From: Gemmatimonadales bacterium
GTDB taxonomy: Bacteria > Gemmatimonadota > Gemmatimonadetes > Gemmatimonadales > GWC2-71-9
DNA: 42,388 bases
Reading direction: 5' to 3'
Assembly: GCA_013813435.1 (NCBI GenBank)
Contig: JACCRS010000103.1
Span: 1-42,388, forward strand
A program made the position numbers and the translations under genes. The notes under the pieces were generated by a model. The model was not told the DNA's origin. It made no database searches and saw only the letters and a program-made list of their open reading frames with translations. Numbering within the stretch: position 1 is the first letter of the stretch; each line of letters opens with the position of its first letter. Positions 17,945 to 27,769 of the stretch are shown piece after piece.

Positions 17945-19726
17945 TTGGTGTCGAGAGCGCTCCGCTGTATCTGCCTCCTGACGGTGGTCAGCTTCCTGGC
18001 CGGCGCTCAGCCACTGCCAGCTCAGGCCGGTGTGCGGGTGGACACCGGTCTCGCCGTGCCCATGCGCGACGGTGTCATGCTGCGAGCCGACGTGTGGCGC
18101 CCCAGCACGGATGGACGATTTCCGGTGCTGGTCTACCGCACTCCCTATGATCGCAGTGCTGGAAGTGCGGCGGAGCTGGTCCGGGCCGCCGTTGCCCGCG
18201 GCTACGCCGTCGTGCTGCAGGACGTCCGCGGTCGCTACGGCTCCGGTGGCGAGTTCGAGCCCTACCGCCACGAGGGGAAGGACGGATACGATACCATCGA
18301 GTGGGCGGCGCGTCAGCCCTGGTCCAGCGGAGCCGTCGGGACGTTCGGACTGTCATACCCGGGTGCGGTTCAGTGGCTTGCCGCCATCGAGCAGCCGCCG
18401 GCCCTCAAGGCCATGGTGCCCGCTATGACCTACCATGCTCCGGAGAGCTTCTGGTATTCCGGTGGGGTATGGGACGGCTCCTGGCTGGATTGGACCTGGT
18501 TCAACATCGCCCCCGATCTGCGCCGGAGACTCGACCGACCCGGCCCCCGCACCGAGGAGGCCGCCTCCGCCGCCTGGAAACGTGATGGACCTCGCGCCCG
18601 CCGGCATCGCCCACTCCGCACGCTACCGGACTTCAAGGATGTCGCCCCGTGGTACTACGAGTGGATGCGCCATCCGCCGAGGGATCCCTGGTGGAGCTGG
18701 GCCACGGTGGAGGGTCGCTACCCCCGGGTTCGAGCCGCGGTACTGAACCTCTCGGGATGGTTCGACGAGCCATACGGCCCGGTCGGCGCGGTGGCCAACT
18801 ACCAGGGTCTGGTCTCGGCTCGGCAGCCGCCTCGCGCAGGGTTGATCCTGGGCGCATGGGCCCACGGCGTCGGGGCGGTGGGCAATACCAAGGCGGGGGA
18901 CCGCGACTTCGGGAAAGACGCAGGGCTCGACTACACGGCGGCGGTGCTGGGGTGGATGGACCGCTACGTGAAGGAGGTTCCCGATTCAGGTGAGGGTGAA
19001 CCTCCGGTTCGGGTGTTTGTGATGGGCGTCAATCGGTGGCGCACCGCGGACCGGTGGCCGTGGCCCGGCACCCGTGCCGACACGCTCTATCTCCAACCGC
19101 CGGACGGTCGCAGCAAGGCCGGACGCCTTCTCCCTGAGCCGGCCACTGCGGGGCGGGACCCCACCCTCATCCCCTCCGACCCGACCGCTCCCCTGGCCGA
19201 CCCCTTCGAGGGCCGAGCCGGTGCGCACGACTATCGCGCCCTGCTGGGCCGTCGCCAGCTGGCGGTGTTCGAGACTTCACCCTTCACCGCGCCACATGAA
19301 ATCATTGGGCCGGTGGTGGCCGAGTTCGCCATGAGCGCGACCGTGCCGGATTACGATGTCTGGCTACAGCTGTACGACATTGCGCCTGACGGCACGGCCT
19401 GGAATCTCTCCAGTCCGGGCACCGCCCTGCTCCGGGCGAGCTACCGCCAGGGCGGTCCGGACCGCCACCTGGTCGTAAAGGGCGAGGTGGTCCGGTTGAA
19501 GCTGGACCGGCTTCTCACAGCCAACCGGTTCCTTCCCGGCCACCGCCTCCGCATCGTGGTCTCGACCGCGTTCTTTCCGTTGTTCTCGGTCAACCCCCAG
19601 ACCGGCGCGCAGGAGTTCGAGACGTCGGAGACTGGAGCAGGTGAGGTGCGTATCCACCACTCGCGGCCGCACGTGTCGCGGATCATTCTTCCCGCGGTAT
19701 CCTTGGCTGCGGCCCCCAATGATTGA
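17945..19726 (+). CDS. CocE/NonD family hydrolase (secreted)
   Basis: 593 aa; RDGVMLRADVWRP...FPVLVYRTPYDRS, VLQDVRGRYGSGGEFEPYRHEGKDGYDTIEWAARQPWSSGAVGTFGLSYPGAVQW; N-terminal signal peptide. Confidence 0.93.
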   Translation: MVSRALRCICLLTVVSFLAGAQPLPAQAGVRVDTGLAVPMRDGVMLRADVWRPSTDGRFPVLVYRTPYDRSAGSAAELVRAAVARGYAVVLQDVRGRYGSGGEFEPYRHEGKDGYDTIEWAARQPWSSGAVGTFGLSYPGAVQWLAAIEQPPALKAMVPAMTYHAPESFWYSGGVWDGSWLDWTWFNIAPDLRRRLDRPGPRTEEAASAAWKRDGPRARRHRPLRTLPDFKDVAPWYYEWMRHPPRDPWWSWATVEGRYPRVRAAVLNLSGWFDEPYGPVGAVANYQGLVSARQPPRAGLILGAWAHGVGAVGNTKAGDRDFGKDAGLDYTAAVLGWMDRYVKEVPDSGEGEPPVRVFVMGVNRWRTADRWPWPGTRADTLYLQPPDGRSKAGRLLPEPATAGRDPTLIPSDPTAPLADPFEGRAGAHDYRALLGRRQLAVFETSPFTAPHEIIGPVVAEFAMSATVPDYDVWLQLYDIAPDGTAWNLSSPGTALLRASYRQGGPDRHLVVKGEVVRLKLDRLLTANRFLPGHRLRIVVSTAFFPLFSVNPQTGAQEFETSETGAGEVRIHHSRPHVSRIILPAVSLAAAPND

Positions 19727-19749
19727 GTGAACATCACCGGCGGAAGGCG

Positions 19750-19985
19750 ATGGCCTTCCTCGGCAACCTAATCTACGGAATCGCATTCGGACTTGGGGCG
19801 GCCCGTGCCGCTGTCCCCTCTTTGTCGCGGTCCTGGCGCTGCTGCGCTGGTCGCTCTCGATTCCCGAATACGAGGTTTCGACTCTGACAGTGATCCAAGC
19901 CTACTTCGTCGGTGGGCCCCTGGGCGGAACCGTCTGGGGGAAACATGGGGAAGGCATGTGCCTCCCCCCTGAGCCCCTCTCTCCA
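19750..19985 (+). pseudogene. Frameshifted remnant of a small membrane protein gene
   Basis: MAFLGNLIYGIAFGLG in one frame, then PLFVAVLALLRWSLSIPEYEVSTLTVIQAYFVGGPLGGTVWG in another; SD-like ggaagg upstream. Confidence 0.4.
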
Positions 19986-19993
19986 CTTACTGC

Positions 19994-22006
19994 TCAGCGA
20001 CGAGACGCGAACTTCGTCTCCTCTCCCAGGTTCCGCACCACCCCTGCCAGCATGCGGACCTTGGCCGAATCCTCTGCCCCACTCACGTCTCCCTCGAGCC
20101 GGGCGACCAGCTCCGTGAGCGCATCCCTGGTCTCGGCCGCCGAGCCCTTCTCCGCCCGCGCCAGCGTCGCCCGGATCTCGGTGATCCTTCCAGCATCCAA
20201 CGCCTTCGACCGCTCCAGCTGATCCACGTACGCCCGAGCCAGCGAGTAGCTCTTGGGCCATACGAACTTCGGCTGCCCCTGGGTGTTCAAATAATCCAGC
20301 TTCACGCTCTTGGCCGCGTCGATCTCGTTCTGCGAGATGAACCCGCTCGGCACCAGCTCGAAGATGTCCAGCCCGCGGGAGATCTCGGAGCTCACCATAA
20401 CGCCGTTGTACCAGTAGACCGACCACGATCCGCCATTTCCCATCCGGGTCGAGTCCACCGGTCCCCGGTCGAAGAAGGCGATCTCCCTCGGATTCCTGGC
20501 ATCGGTCCAGTCGAACACCGAGATGCCGCCCTGGTACCACGCCTGCACCATGACGTCCCGCCCGGGAATCGGGATGAGAGACCCGTTGTGTGCCACGCAG
20601 TTTTCCTCTTGCGTCTGCGCGGCCGGCATCTTGTAGTAACTCTGGAACTTCATCTCCTTCCGATTCTGCAGCGTGAAGATGGCGTTAGCCCCCCACTCCG
20701 GCTTGTCGGTGGCGCGGCACTTCGGCTGGCCCCCGCCGCCCCACTCATCCGAGAAGAGGATCTTGGTGGCGTCGTTGTTGAACGTCGCCGAGTGCCAGTA
20801 GGAGAAATTCGAGTCCGACACGGCGCCGATACGGGTCGGCTGGGTTGGGTTCCGGATGTCGAGCAGCAGCCCGTAACCGCCGCACGCGCCGCCCGCCAGC
20901 CCCATCGCCGGATAGATCGTGATGTCGTGGCACTGGGTGGGGCCGGCGTTGGAATCGGGCATCTGGGCCTGGTGGGCCTTTTCCATCGCCTCGACAATGC
21001 TCGGCAGCGTCTGGCGCAGTGTGGCGCTGTCCGCCGCGGTCGGCGCACCGGTGCCCCCACGCGCCTGAACCAAGCTGTCCAGCATGGGCCCGCTGAACTC
21101 GTCCGGCACCACCTGCTCCTTGCCTTGAACGGTCGCGGTGAACCTCCCCGCGGCCTTTGCCTCCGCGACTTCTTTCTCCGCGGCGGCGATGTCCTCGGGA
21201 GCCTCGCCGTGCTCCGGCGGACGCACCAGACCCTGGAAGATGCGGGGCGAGCTGACGATCGCGGCCCGCTCGGGATTGGCCAGCGGCACCTTGATGACCT
21301 CGATGCGGAACAGTGCTGAGTTGGGGTCCTGGGGCGCGCTGATGCAGTCGGCCAGCTCGCCCACCGGCCGCACCTGCGACGAGCCCGATATGTAGACGTA
21401 CACGTTCTCTTTGTCCTTCGGGTCCACCAGCACCGTATGAGTGTGGGAGCCGCGGCAGGTCTGGACGTTGCCCACGTTTTTAGGGTTGGCGATGTCGGTG
21501 ATGTCGAAGATCCGGATGCCGCGCAACCGGTCGGTGCTCACCGTGTCCTGCACGCCCTGCTCGCCGCAGTCGAGCCGGGCGGCCAAGTTCTCACCCGAGA
21601 CAAACAGCAGGTTCTGGTAGACCGAGACGTCGCTCTGCGAGGCGGGGCATACGTAGGCCGTCTTGAGACTGGGTTGGCGCGGATTGCTGATGTCCCACAC
21701 CTGCCAGCCATTGTAGTTGCCCTGGATGGCGTAGTTGCCGGTGAACGCCAGGTCGGAGTTGGTGACGTCCACGAACTGGGGAGCCGGGGGTGTCTTGGAG
21801 ACCACCCGCAGGTTCCAGATGGCTTCTTGGGCGTCCATCTTCCCCGCTCGAAGTCCCACCCGGGGATCCGGGCTGGGCGCCCGGGTCGACATATCCCCCC
21901 TCGGCGAAGCACCGTCGCCCGAGCTGTTGGAGGTAGAGCGGGCGCACGCCACCGCGGACAGGAGCCCGACGGCGAGCGAGAGGGACCGAAGCGGATTGGG
22001 TACCAT
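19994..22006 (-). CDS. LVIVD repeat-containing lipoprotein
   Basis: 670 aa; lipobox VACA; repeated GWQVWDISNPRQPSL, GIRIFDITDIANPKNVGNVQT, LLLDIRNPTQPTRIG, ISVFDWTDARNPREI. Confidence 0.85.
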   Translation of the reverse strand: MVPNPLRSLSLAVGLLSAVACARSTSNSSGDGASPRGDMSTRAPSPDPRVGLRAGKMDAQEAIWNLRVVSKTPPAPQFVDVTNSDLAFTGNYAIQGNYNGWQVWDISNPRQPSLKTAYVCPASQSDVSVYQNLLFVSGENLAARLDCGEQGVQDTVSTDRLRGIRIFDITDIANPKNVGNVQTCRGSHTHTVLVDPKDKENVYVYISGSSQVRPVGELADCISAPQDPNSALFRIEVIKVPLANPERAAIVSSPRIFQGLVRPPEHGEAPEDIAAAEKEVAEAKAAGRFTATVQGKEQVVPDEFSGPMLDSLVQARGGTGAPTAADSATLRQTLPSIVEAMEKAHQAQMPDSNAGPTQCHDITIYPAMGLAGGACGGYGLLLDIRNPTQPTRIGAVSDSNFSYWHSATFNNDATKILFSDEWGGGGQPKCRATDKPEWGANAIFTLQNRKEMKFQSYYKMPAAQTQEENCVAHNGSLIPIPGRDVMVQAWYQGGISVFDWTDARNPREIAFFDRGPVDSTRMGNGGSWSVYWYNGVMVSSEISRGLDIFELVPSGFISQNEIDAAKSVKLDYLNTQGQPKFVWPKSYSLARAYVDQLERSKALDAGRITEIRATLARAEKGSAAETRDALTELVARLEGDVSGAEDSAKVRMLAGVVRNLGEETKFASRR

Positions 22007-22032
22007 GACGCGTTCCTTGAAGGGGGAAAGGG

Positions 22033-22716
22033 TTACTGGCTGGGCTCGGCCGAGGGGAGAGTTGCGAGCATCCGCTCCATGCGGGCGACCTCGGTAGACT
22101 GGTCGACGCTTATGTCGTTGGCGAACTTGAACACGGTCTCGTCACGGGCGGCCCCGGGTGTCCCGAACAACTCCTTGACCATGGAGACAGCCCCCCGATG
22201 GTGCTCGATCATGGAAGTGAGGAACAGCCGGTCGAACTCGCCTCCCCTGGCTTGGCGGAGTTGCCGCAGCTGGTCCTCCGTGAGCATTCCCGGCATGGGC
22301 ATGGGGTGATGGGAACCGTGGGTCGTCATCCCCGTACGGGACGGCTGCGGCACCGGTTTCCCCCGGTCCCGAAGCCAGTGCTGCATGGTCACGATCTCGT
22401 CCTGCTGCCCATTGATGATTCGCTCGGCCAAGGTGCGGACCGAGGAATTGGCGCCGTTGTCCGGGGCCCAGGCGGCCATCACCAGCGCCTGGGAGTGATG
22501 CCCGATCATGGCGGACATGAAGCGAACGTCCGCATCGGTATAGGGATAGCGGGCGCTGTCGGCTCGTGCCCGGGCTGCGGCCGCGGGGCCGCCACCCGGA
22601 TCGGGCTGCGGCGACGCCGCCACCGGCCCACCGGTCGAGCTGCTGCATGCGGCCATGGCGCAGAGGGCCAGTAGCGCAACGGCGCTCCTGCGCGAGGGGT
22701 AGGGTGTCATTCTCAT
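22033..22716 (-). CDS. DUF305 domain-containing lipoprotein
   Basis: AACSSS lipobox; DVRFMSAMIGHHSQALVMAAWAP...RIINGQQDEIVTMQHWL...LTSMIEHHRGAVSMVKELF. Confidence 0.92.
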   Translation of the reverse strand: MRMTPYPSRRSAVALLALCAMAACSSSTGGPVAASPQPDPGGGPAAAARARADSARYPYTDADVRFMSAMIGHHSQALVMAAWAPDNGANSSVRTLAERIINGQQDEIVTMQHWLRDRGKPVPQPSRTGMTTHGSHHPMPMPGMLTEDQLRQLRQARGGEFDRLFLTSMIEHHRGAVSMVKELFGTPGAARDETVFKFANDISVDQSTEVARMERMLATLPSAEPSQ

Positions 22717-22855
22717 GACATGGATAGTACTATGGCCCCGCCGGGTTGGCAGCGGGGGATCGCGGCGCCCCCGGTGTTATTTTGAAGACTTCCAGGCCAA
22801 CAGTAAGGAAACGTGACAGCAATCCACCCAGCAGATCTGCTCGTATAGATGTTGG

Positions 22856-23494
22856 ATGACCAATGGCGGGCTCGCCCGCCCCTCCGGCCACTCCACTTCA
22901 GGCCAAGCACGCGTGCATGAAGACAAAGATGGCGCCCTTCTCCGTCGCATGGCCGATGGGGAGGAAGCGGCTCTGGGAACACTCTACGATCTCTGGGCCG
23001 AGCGGGTGCATACGCTTGCGTTCTGGATTCTGAAGGATGCCGATGAGGCTGAGGACGTAGTGGAAGAAACCTTCTGGCAGGTATGGCGGACCTCAGGCCA
23101 GTACGACGGCAGACGCTCGGCCGGCGCCACCTGGCTCTTAATGATCGCCCGAAGCCGCGCACTCGACCGGCTGCGGAGCCGGAAAAGGCGGGCGGACTGG
23201 ACCGCGGCTCCCTCTACGGCGAGCGAGCTCCGCGATCAGGCGGGGGCCATGCCGGGTGAGCTCCCCGACATCGGGCTGGAGAGGTCGGAGGGGCAGTCCA
23301 GGCTCGCCTCAGCCATGGGTGATCTGCCTCCGGAACAGCGCTCGGCGCTGGAGATGGCCTACTTCGAGGGGCTCTCGCACGGCGAGATCGCCCAGCGGAC
23401 CTCCCAGCCGCTCGGGACCGTGAAAACCCGCATCCGGCTCGCGATGCAAAAGCTTCGGCGCGGGCTGGGTTCACTTCGGAAGGGAGAGCCATGA
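22856..23494 (+). CDS. ECF RNA polymerase sigma factor
   Basis: DGEEAALGTLYDLWAERVHTLAFWILKDADEAEDVVEETFWQVWR; LPPEQRSALEMAYFEGLSHGEIAQRTSQPLGTVKTRIRLAMQKLR. Confidence 0.93.
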   Translation: MTNGGLARPSGHSTSGQARVHEDKDGALLRRMADGEEAALGTLYDLWAERVHTLAFWILKDADEAEDVVEETFWQVWRTSGQYDGRRSAGATWLLMIARSRALDRLRSRKRRADWTAAPSTASELRDQAGAMPGELPDIGLERSEGQSRLASAMGDLPPEQRSALEMAYFEGLSHGEIAQRTSQPLGTVKTRIRLAMQKLRRGLGSLRKGEP

Positions 23495-24057
23495 GCCTCA
23501 CACCGGTCCACGAGGATCTGAAGGAAATGCTCCCCGCGGCCGCACTGCAGATCCTGGAGACTGGGGAGCTGGAGCAGGTAATGGCCCATGTCAGGGACTG
23601 TCCGGAGTGTGAGACCGAGCTCCAGGAGTATCGCGAAGCTGTCACTGCGCTGTCGCTCCGGTTGCCGGCGCGGCAGCTGGATCCGGCCCGCGCTCGGGTC
23701 CTGCGCGCTCGTATCCTGGCCCGGGCCCGGGAGAATCGGTCCGACTCGGAGACTGCCATGCTACCAAGTTTGCCCCGGGCAACAGCCATCATATACCGGT
23801 GGAGCGGGTGGATGGTGGCGGCCGGACTGGGCGGCGTGCTGCTGGTTCATCACTCGATCCACCGGCCGCTGGACCATGGGTGGCTGGTCGCCGCTGTCCT
23901 CCTGGTGATTCTGATCGGCCTCGGCATATACGTCCGGGTTCAGCGAAGCCGGGTGTCCGCCCTGCAAGCCCATCTGGCCGATCTCGGGGCCAAGGGGGAG
24001 CGGGCCGATCGTGGCGGGCCGGGCAGTTGGCACACTCCGGTCCCCCCGCAGCGTTAG
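23491..24057 (+). CDS. Transmembrane zinc-finger anti-sigma factor
   Basis: HVRDCPEC (HxxxCxxC) motif, central TM segments, ATGA overlap with upstream sigma factor. Confidence 0.8.
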   Translation: MSLTPVHEDLKEMLPAAALQILETGELEQVMAHVRDCPECETELQEYREAVTALSLRLPARQLDPARARVLRARILARARENRSDSETAMLPSLPRATAIIYRWSGWMVAAGLGGVLLVHHSIHRPLDHGWLVAAVLLVILIGLGIYVRVQRSRVSALQAHLADLGAKGERADRGGPGSWHTPVPPQR

Positions 24058-24085
24058 CAAAGCGCCGCTGTCGTTTTGCAAAACA

Positions 24086-24113
24086 AAAACCCGCCGGATG
24101 TCCGGCGGGTTTT
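24086..24113. terminator. Bidirectional Rho-independent terminator
   Basis: aaaacccgccgga-tg-tccggcgggtttt between convergent genes. Confidence 0.9.
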
Positions 24114-24135
24114 GCTATTCTGACCTCAGCGTAGC

Positions 24136-24897
24136 CTAGGCCACGATGAACGGTGCGGCAATCGCGTTGACCTGATCCATCGTCAACGGCTCGTCGAACG
24201 CCTCCCCCGAGGCCGGAGTTGTGACCCCAGCGCCGGCTTCCTCTCCGGCATATATGGCCGCGAACTGGGCTGGAAGAGTGTTCGCGTTTCCGGTGATCCA
24301 TCCCTTCTCGCCCCGTAGCCGCCGGACCGCTGAGGCGTGGCGGGCTTCGACCGAGTGGATCTGCAGGGCGACGGTCAGGATGGAGTCGTTGGACATCAAC
24401 GCCCCGGCCTGGCCCTTATAGGCCCGAACTCCAGTATCCTCAAAGCCCTGTGACAGAGCTTGGAAGGTCGGGTAATCGGTGAACGGATCGGGTACGATTC
24501 CACCGGCAGTGAAATCGAAGGTGGGCTTCAGAGCCGGTGTCCCACCGCCGGTCATGATGGTGCTGGTCAACAGGGCAACGTGGGCCGCCTCGTGGGTGCT
24601 GATCGGCGTGAATATTCCCAGGTCGCCGGCCGGAATGACGCCGGAGTCTAACCCCATCTGGTAGAAGTCATCCTCCAGGTACTCCAGGGTCAGCGCAAAG
24701 TTGAGCACAGTGATGATATTCGCCGGAAGCGTGGTACCCTGGGCGAAAGCTGATTTGGCCAGAAGCCCGAATGCCACCGGCATGGATGCGATGGCGAGGG
24801 CTCCGGCCATCTTTCCGGATTGCTCCACCGCGCCGCGTCGTGAGACCCGCTCAACCAGCTCGGGATCGAGGGCGCCGAAAATCGTAGTGTTCTTCAT
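24136..24897 (-). CDS. Ferritin-like domain-containing protein
   Basis: VLNFALTLEYLEDDFYQMGLDSG...THEAAHVALLTSTI...SVEARHASAVRRLRGEKGW. Confidence 0.87.
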   Translation of the reverse strand: MKNTTIFGALDPELVERVSRRGAVEQSGKMAGALAIASMPVAFGLLAKSAFAQGTTLPANIITVLNFALTLEYLEDDFYQMGLDSGVIPAGDLGIFTPISTHEAAHVALLTSTIMTGGGTPALKPTFDFTAGGIVPDPFTDYPTFQALSQGFEDTGVRAYKGQAGALMSNDSILTVALQIHSVEARHASAVRRLRGEKGWITGNANTLPAQFAAIYAGEEAGAGVTTPASGEAFDEPLTMDQVNAIAAPFIVA

Positions 24898-24912
24898 TGG
24901 GTTCGTGGCTCC

Positions 24913-25623
24913 CTAGGCGGTCGGCAGACCCGACGCGTTGATAGTGGTCGTGATGAAGGGGTCGGCGGCTTGGAGTACAGCGGTCGGAGTCCGCACCACA
25001 TCCAGACCCTGTGCGTTTATCACGTCGCTGCCTGCAAAAGAATCGGCGGTAATCAAGTCGCGAATGGCGGCGGCGTGCCGGGCTTCTACTGACACGATCC
25101 TGCCGGCAGTCACCAGGTTTGCCGGAACGGTGAGCAACTGCCCGGCCCCGTTGTAAGCCGAGACACCCAGATCCTCGAAGGTGCGAGCGGCGCTGAGCAC
25201 GCTGGTCCGGTCAGCCAGGTTCACGCTGGCGAACGTGACCGTGAGATCGGCAATTGCCGCGGCGCCGAGTGCTGCCTTGAAAAAGTCGCGGTGAATGACC
25301 TCGTGGTTCTTGATGTCGGTCAGCATGGTCTGCTCAGCTGCCGGCGCGCCCGCGTAGAAGCTGGCCACTACCTGAGTGTAGAATGCGGCCTCGAGCTGCT
25401 CCAGGGCGTAGGCGTAGTTCAGGACGCCGGTATCCCCCGTTCCCAGGTTGACATCGGTTCCCGGGCCGGTTCCGCCATCATCGTCGTCGTCGTCGCCGCA
25501 CCCCAGCGCCACTACGCCGATGGTAAGACCGGCCCAGTGGAGGAAGGTTCTGCGACCCGTGGTGCGTGCCAAGCGGTCGAGGAAATTGAGCTCCGCCTCT
25601 CCCTGATTTGACCTCGTAGGCAT
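24913..25623 (-). CDS. Ferritin-like domain-containing lipoprotein with poly-Asp linker
   Basis: ALGCGDDDDDDGG; LNYAYALEQLEAAFYTQVVASFYAG...IKNHEVIHRDFFKAAL...SVEARHAAAIRDLI. Confidence 0.85.
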   Translation of the reverse strand: MPTRSNQGEAELNFLDRLARTTGRRTFLHWAGLTIGVVALGCGDDDDDDGGTGPGTDVNLGTGDTGVLNYAYALEQLEAAFYTQVVASFYAGAPAAEQTMLTDIKNHEVIHRDFFKAALGAAAIADLTVTFASVNLADRTSVLSAARTFEDLGVSAYNGAGQLLTVPANLVTAGRIVSVEARHAAAIRDLITADSFAGSDVINAQGLDVVRTPTAVLQAADPFITTTINASGLPTA

Positions 25624-25722
25624 CTGCCGACTCCTTAGCCTGTGATGTAAGTGATCCCGGTGCGGACCCTGAAATCCTGTGGGACTACGCCCGGGGCATC
25701 CATTTGGATCTCCAAGTCTTTA

Positions 25723-26901
25723 CTACCGCTGCGCCGACTCCGTCCGCATGCCACCGAAGCCCTTCTGCAGCCCCGCCACAGCCTGTTGCTGCGCCGCCTT
25801 CGCATCATCCAGCACGGGACCCATCCCGAAGAACTCGTGCGCCGCACCGTCATAGTTCCGGTAATCCACATCGACTCCATCATTCCTGAGCGCATCTGAC
25901 AGAGCCTTTCCCTCGGAACGAAGTGGGTCGATCTGCGCCGTAATCACCGTGGCTGAGGGCAGCCGCTGCAGGTCCGCATGCACGAGATCGATGAGGGGGT
26001 TCTTTCCGTCTTCGGGGCTGCGCAGGTACTGGTCGAAGAACCACTGCATCATCGCCTTGTTGAGCGGCTTCGCCTGAGCGTTTTCCTGGTATGACGGAGT
26101 GTTGACGTCATAACCGGCGATGGGATAGACCAGCACCTGGTGCACCGGCATCTGGACGCCGCTGTCCCGCGCCATCATCGCCACTGCGGCCGCGAGGTTG
26201 CCGCCCGCGCTCTCGCCCATCACCGCCACCTTGGATGGATCCCCCTTGAGCGACTTAGCGTTGGCCAGAACCCAGCGGTATGCCGCAAAGGCGTCCTGGT
26301 GCGCGGCGGGGAACTTGTGCTCCGGCCCCTGGCGGTAATTGGCGGAGACCACCACGGCGTTGGCCAGGTTGGTCAGCGCCCGGGGAGAGGCGTCGTAGGT
26401 ATCCAGATCCGCGATGACCCAACCACCGCCATGATAGTAGACCACGACCGGGAATGGTCCGGTGCCCTTGGGGGTATAGATCCGCGCCGCTATCGGACCA
26501 GCCGCACCAGGAATCTTCCGATTGACCACGCTGCCCACCGGCTCCGGCGCCGTGCTCTTGCCCTGTTTCTTCAGCAGCGCCTTCACCGCATCCGCCGGCG
26601 TCGGCTGCTTCCGGGCCTCGGCCGCGGGGAGCTCCGGAATCGGTTTGGGGTTGAGTGCCGCAAGCTCGGTGAGGACAGCCTGCATCTGCTGGTCGGGCGC
26701 GGGTGGGGTGGCCATCGAGGCCTTGCTCGAGTCGGCCATCGCGGTCTCACCGGTGTCGGCCCGTTGGCCACCGGGCGAGCACGCGGCGGCGGCAACCAGG
26801 AGCGCCAGAGAGGTGCCCCGGTGCAGCGCATTCCGTAAATCCAAGGATCTCCTCCAACTGAGAGAGACAATCGACCTGATCTGCACCGATAACGCGCGCA
26901 C
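25723..26901 (-). CDS. Alpha/beta hydrolase (HSL/acetyl esterase family), probable lipoprotein; start uncertain
   Basis: VVYYHGGGWVIADLDTYDASPRAL, VSANYRQGPEHKFPAAHQDAFAAYRWV, VMGESAGGNLAAAVA, YDGAAHEFFGM. Confidence 0.93.
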   Translation of the reverse strand: MRALSVQIRSIVSLSWRRSLDLRNALHRGTSLALLVAAAACSPGGQRADTGETAMADSSKASMATPPAPDQQMQAVLTELAALNPKPIPELPAAEARKQPTPADAVKALLKKQGKSTAPEPVGSVVNRKIPGAAGPIAARIYTPKGTGPFPVVVYYHGGGWVIADLDTYDASPRALTNLANAVVVSANYRQGPEHKFPAAHQDAFAAYRWVLANAKSLKGDPSKVAVMGESAGGNLAAAVAMMARDSGVQMPVHQVLVYPIAGYDVNTPSYQENAQAKPLNKAMMQWFFDQYLRSPEDGKNPLIDLVHADLQRLPSATVITAQIDPLRSEGKALSDALRNDGVDVDYRNYDGAAHEFFGMGPVLDDAKAAQQQAVAGLQKGFGGMRTESAQR

Positions 26902-27214
26902 GCGAAGGGCAGGACTGAGCGACCGGGCCAGGAGCTGGAACTGTGATCAACCCGGCGAGGGGGGTTGCGTAGGACGCGAGCAATAAACCGTGGGACCCAG
27001 CGGTTGTCGGTGACAATTGTCACGAAAAGCGCCGGCAGCAGAATCGACTTTGTGCCACACACAACTAGCTTACAGCGGTACGTCGCCAAGCCGGTTTTGG
27101 ATCTTTATGGGCCAGCGACTGCGTAGATCCAGGAGAGTGCGAGCCCGCGTATCGATGTAACCACCTGACCGGTAGCTGCCATGCGCCGGGCCTTCCCATG
27201 CGGAGCACCTGGAA

Positions 27215-27661
27215 ATGACCGACGCCTCGACCCTGCAATCCACTACCAGCCTGATCGATCTCGATCGGACGTATCTGCCGGTGGACCAGATGCGCCAGAT
27301 CACACGAGTGACCGCACTCGAAGCGGCCGGTATCGAGGCCGAAGTGGAACTGGGAGAGGATCACTGGGTGTGGGGGCAACACTTTCCGGGCGATCCGATT
27401 TTCCCGGGCACGCTCATGATCGAGGCAGCCGGCCAGCTGATTGCGCTCTGGGCCTGGAGTGATGGGGCACGAGGGCGCCCGCGATTGGTACGGACCAGCG
27501 CGGAGTTCCACAATCCGGTTGATAGATGGAGTCCCAGGCTGTTACTGAAGGGGGAAATCCGTCGCAAGCGGAATCTGTATTTCGGCAAGGTGGAGATCTC
27601 GGTGGACGAGATGTCGGTGGCGACCGTGGAGGCGGTGCTCGTCATCCTCGCGGCCACCTGA
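27215..27661 (+). CDS. FabZ-like 3-hydroxyacyl-ACP dehydratase family (hotdog) protein
   Basis: WVWGQHFPGDPIFPGTLMIEAAGQLIALWAW matches FabZ HFPxxPxxPGxxxxEAxxQ motif. Confidence 0.82.
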   Translation: MTDASTLQSTTSLIDLDRTYLPVDQMRQITRVTALEAAGIEAEVELGEDHWVWGQHFPGDPIFPGTLMIEAAGQLIALWAWSDGARGRPRLVRTSAEFHNPVDRWSPRLLLKGEIRRKRNLYFGKVEISVDEMSVATVEAVLVILAAT

Positions 27662-27769
27662 TGACCGAGCACCTCTCTCCTGGATCGCGTCGACCGAAGC
27701 GCCGGCTGGCTCGGAACATCCTGTCCCTCCTGGTTTTCTTCTCCCCTCATTAAGTACCGCAAGCCTAGC

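Noticed and set aside
25635-25722. Minus-strand tail DLEIQMDAPGVVPQDFRVRTGITYITG*
   Set aside because: Looks protein-like but too short and not recognised; may be a remnant.
27070-27215. Minus-strand tail GSYRSGGYIDTRARTLLDLRSRWPIKIQNRLGDVPL*
   Set aside because: Possibly another remnant C-terminus, but no family recognised.
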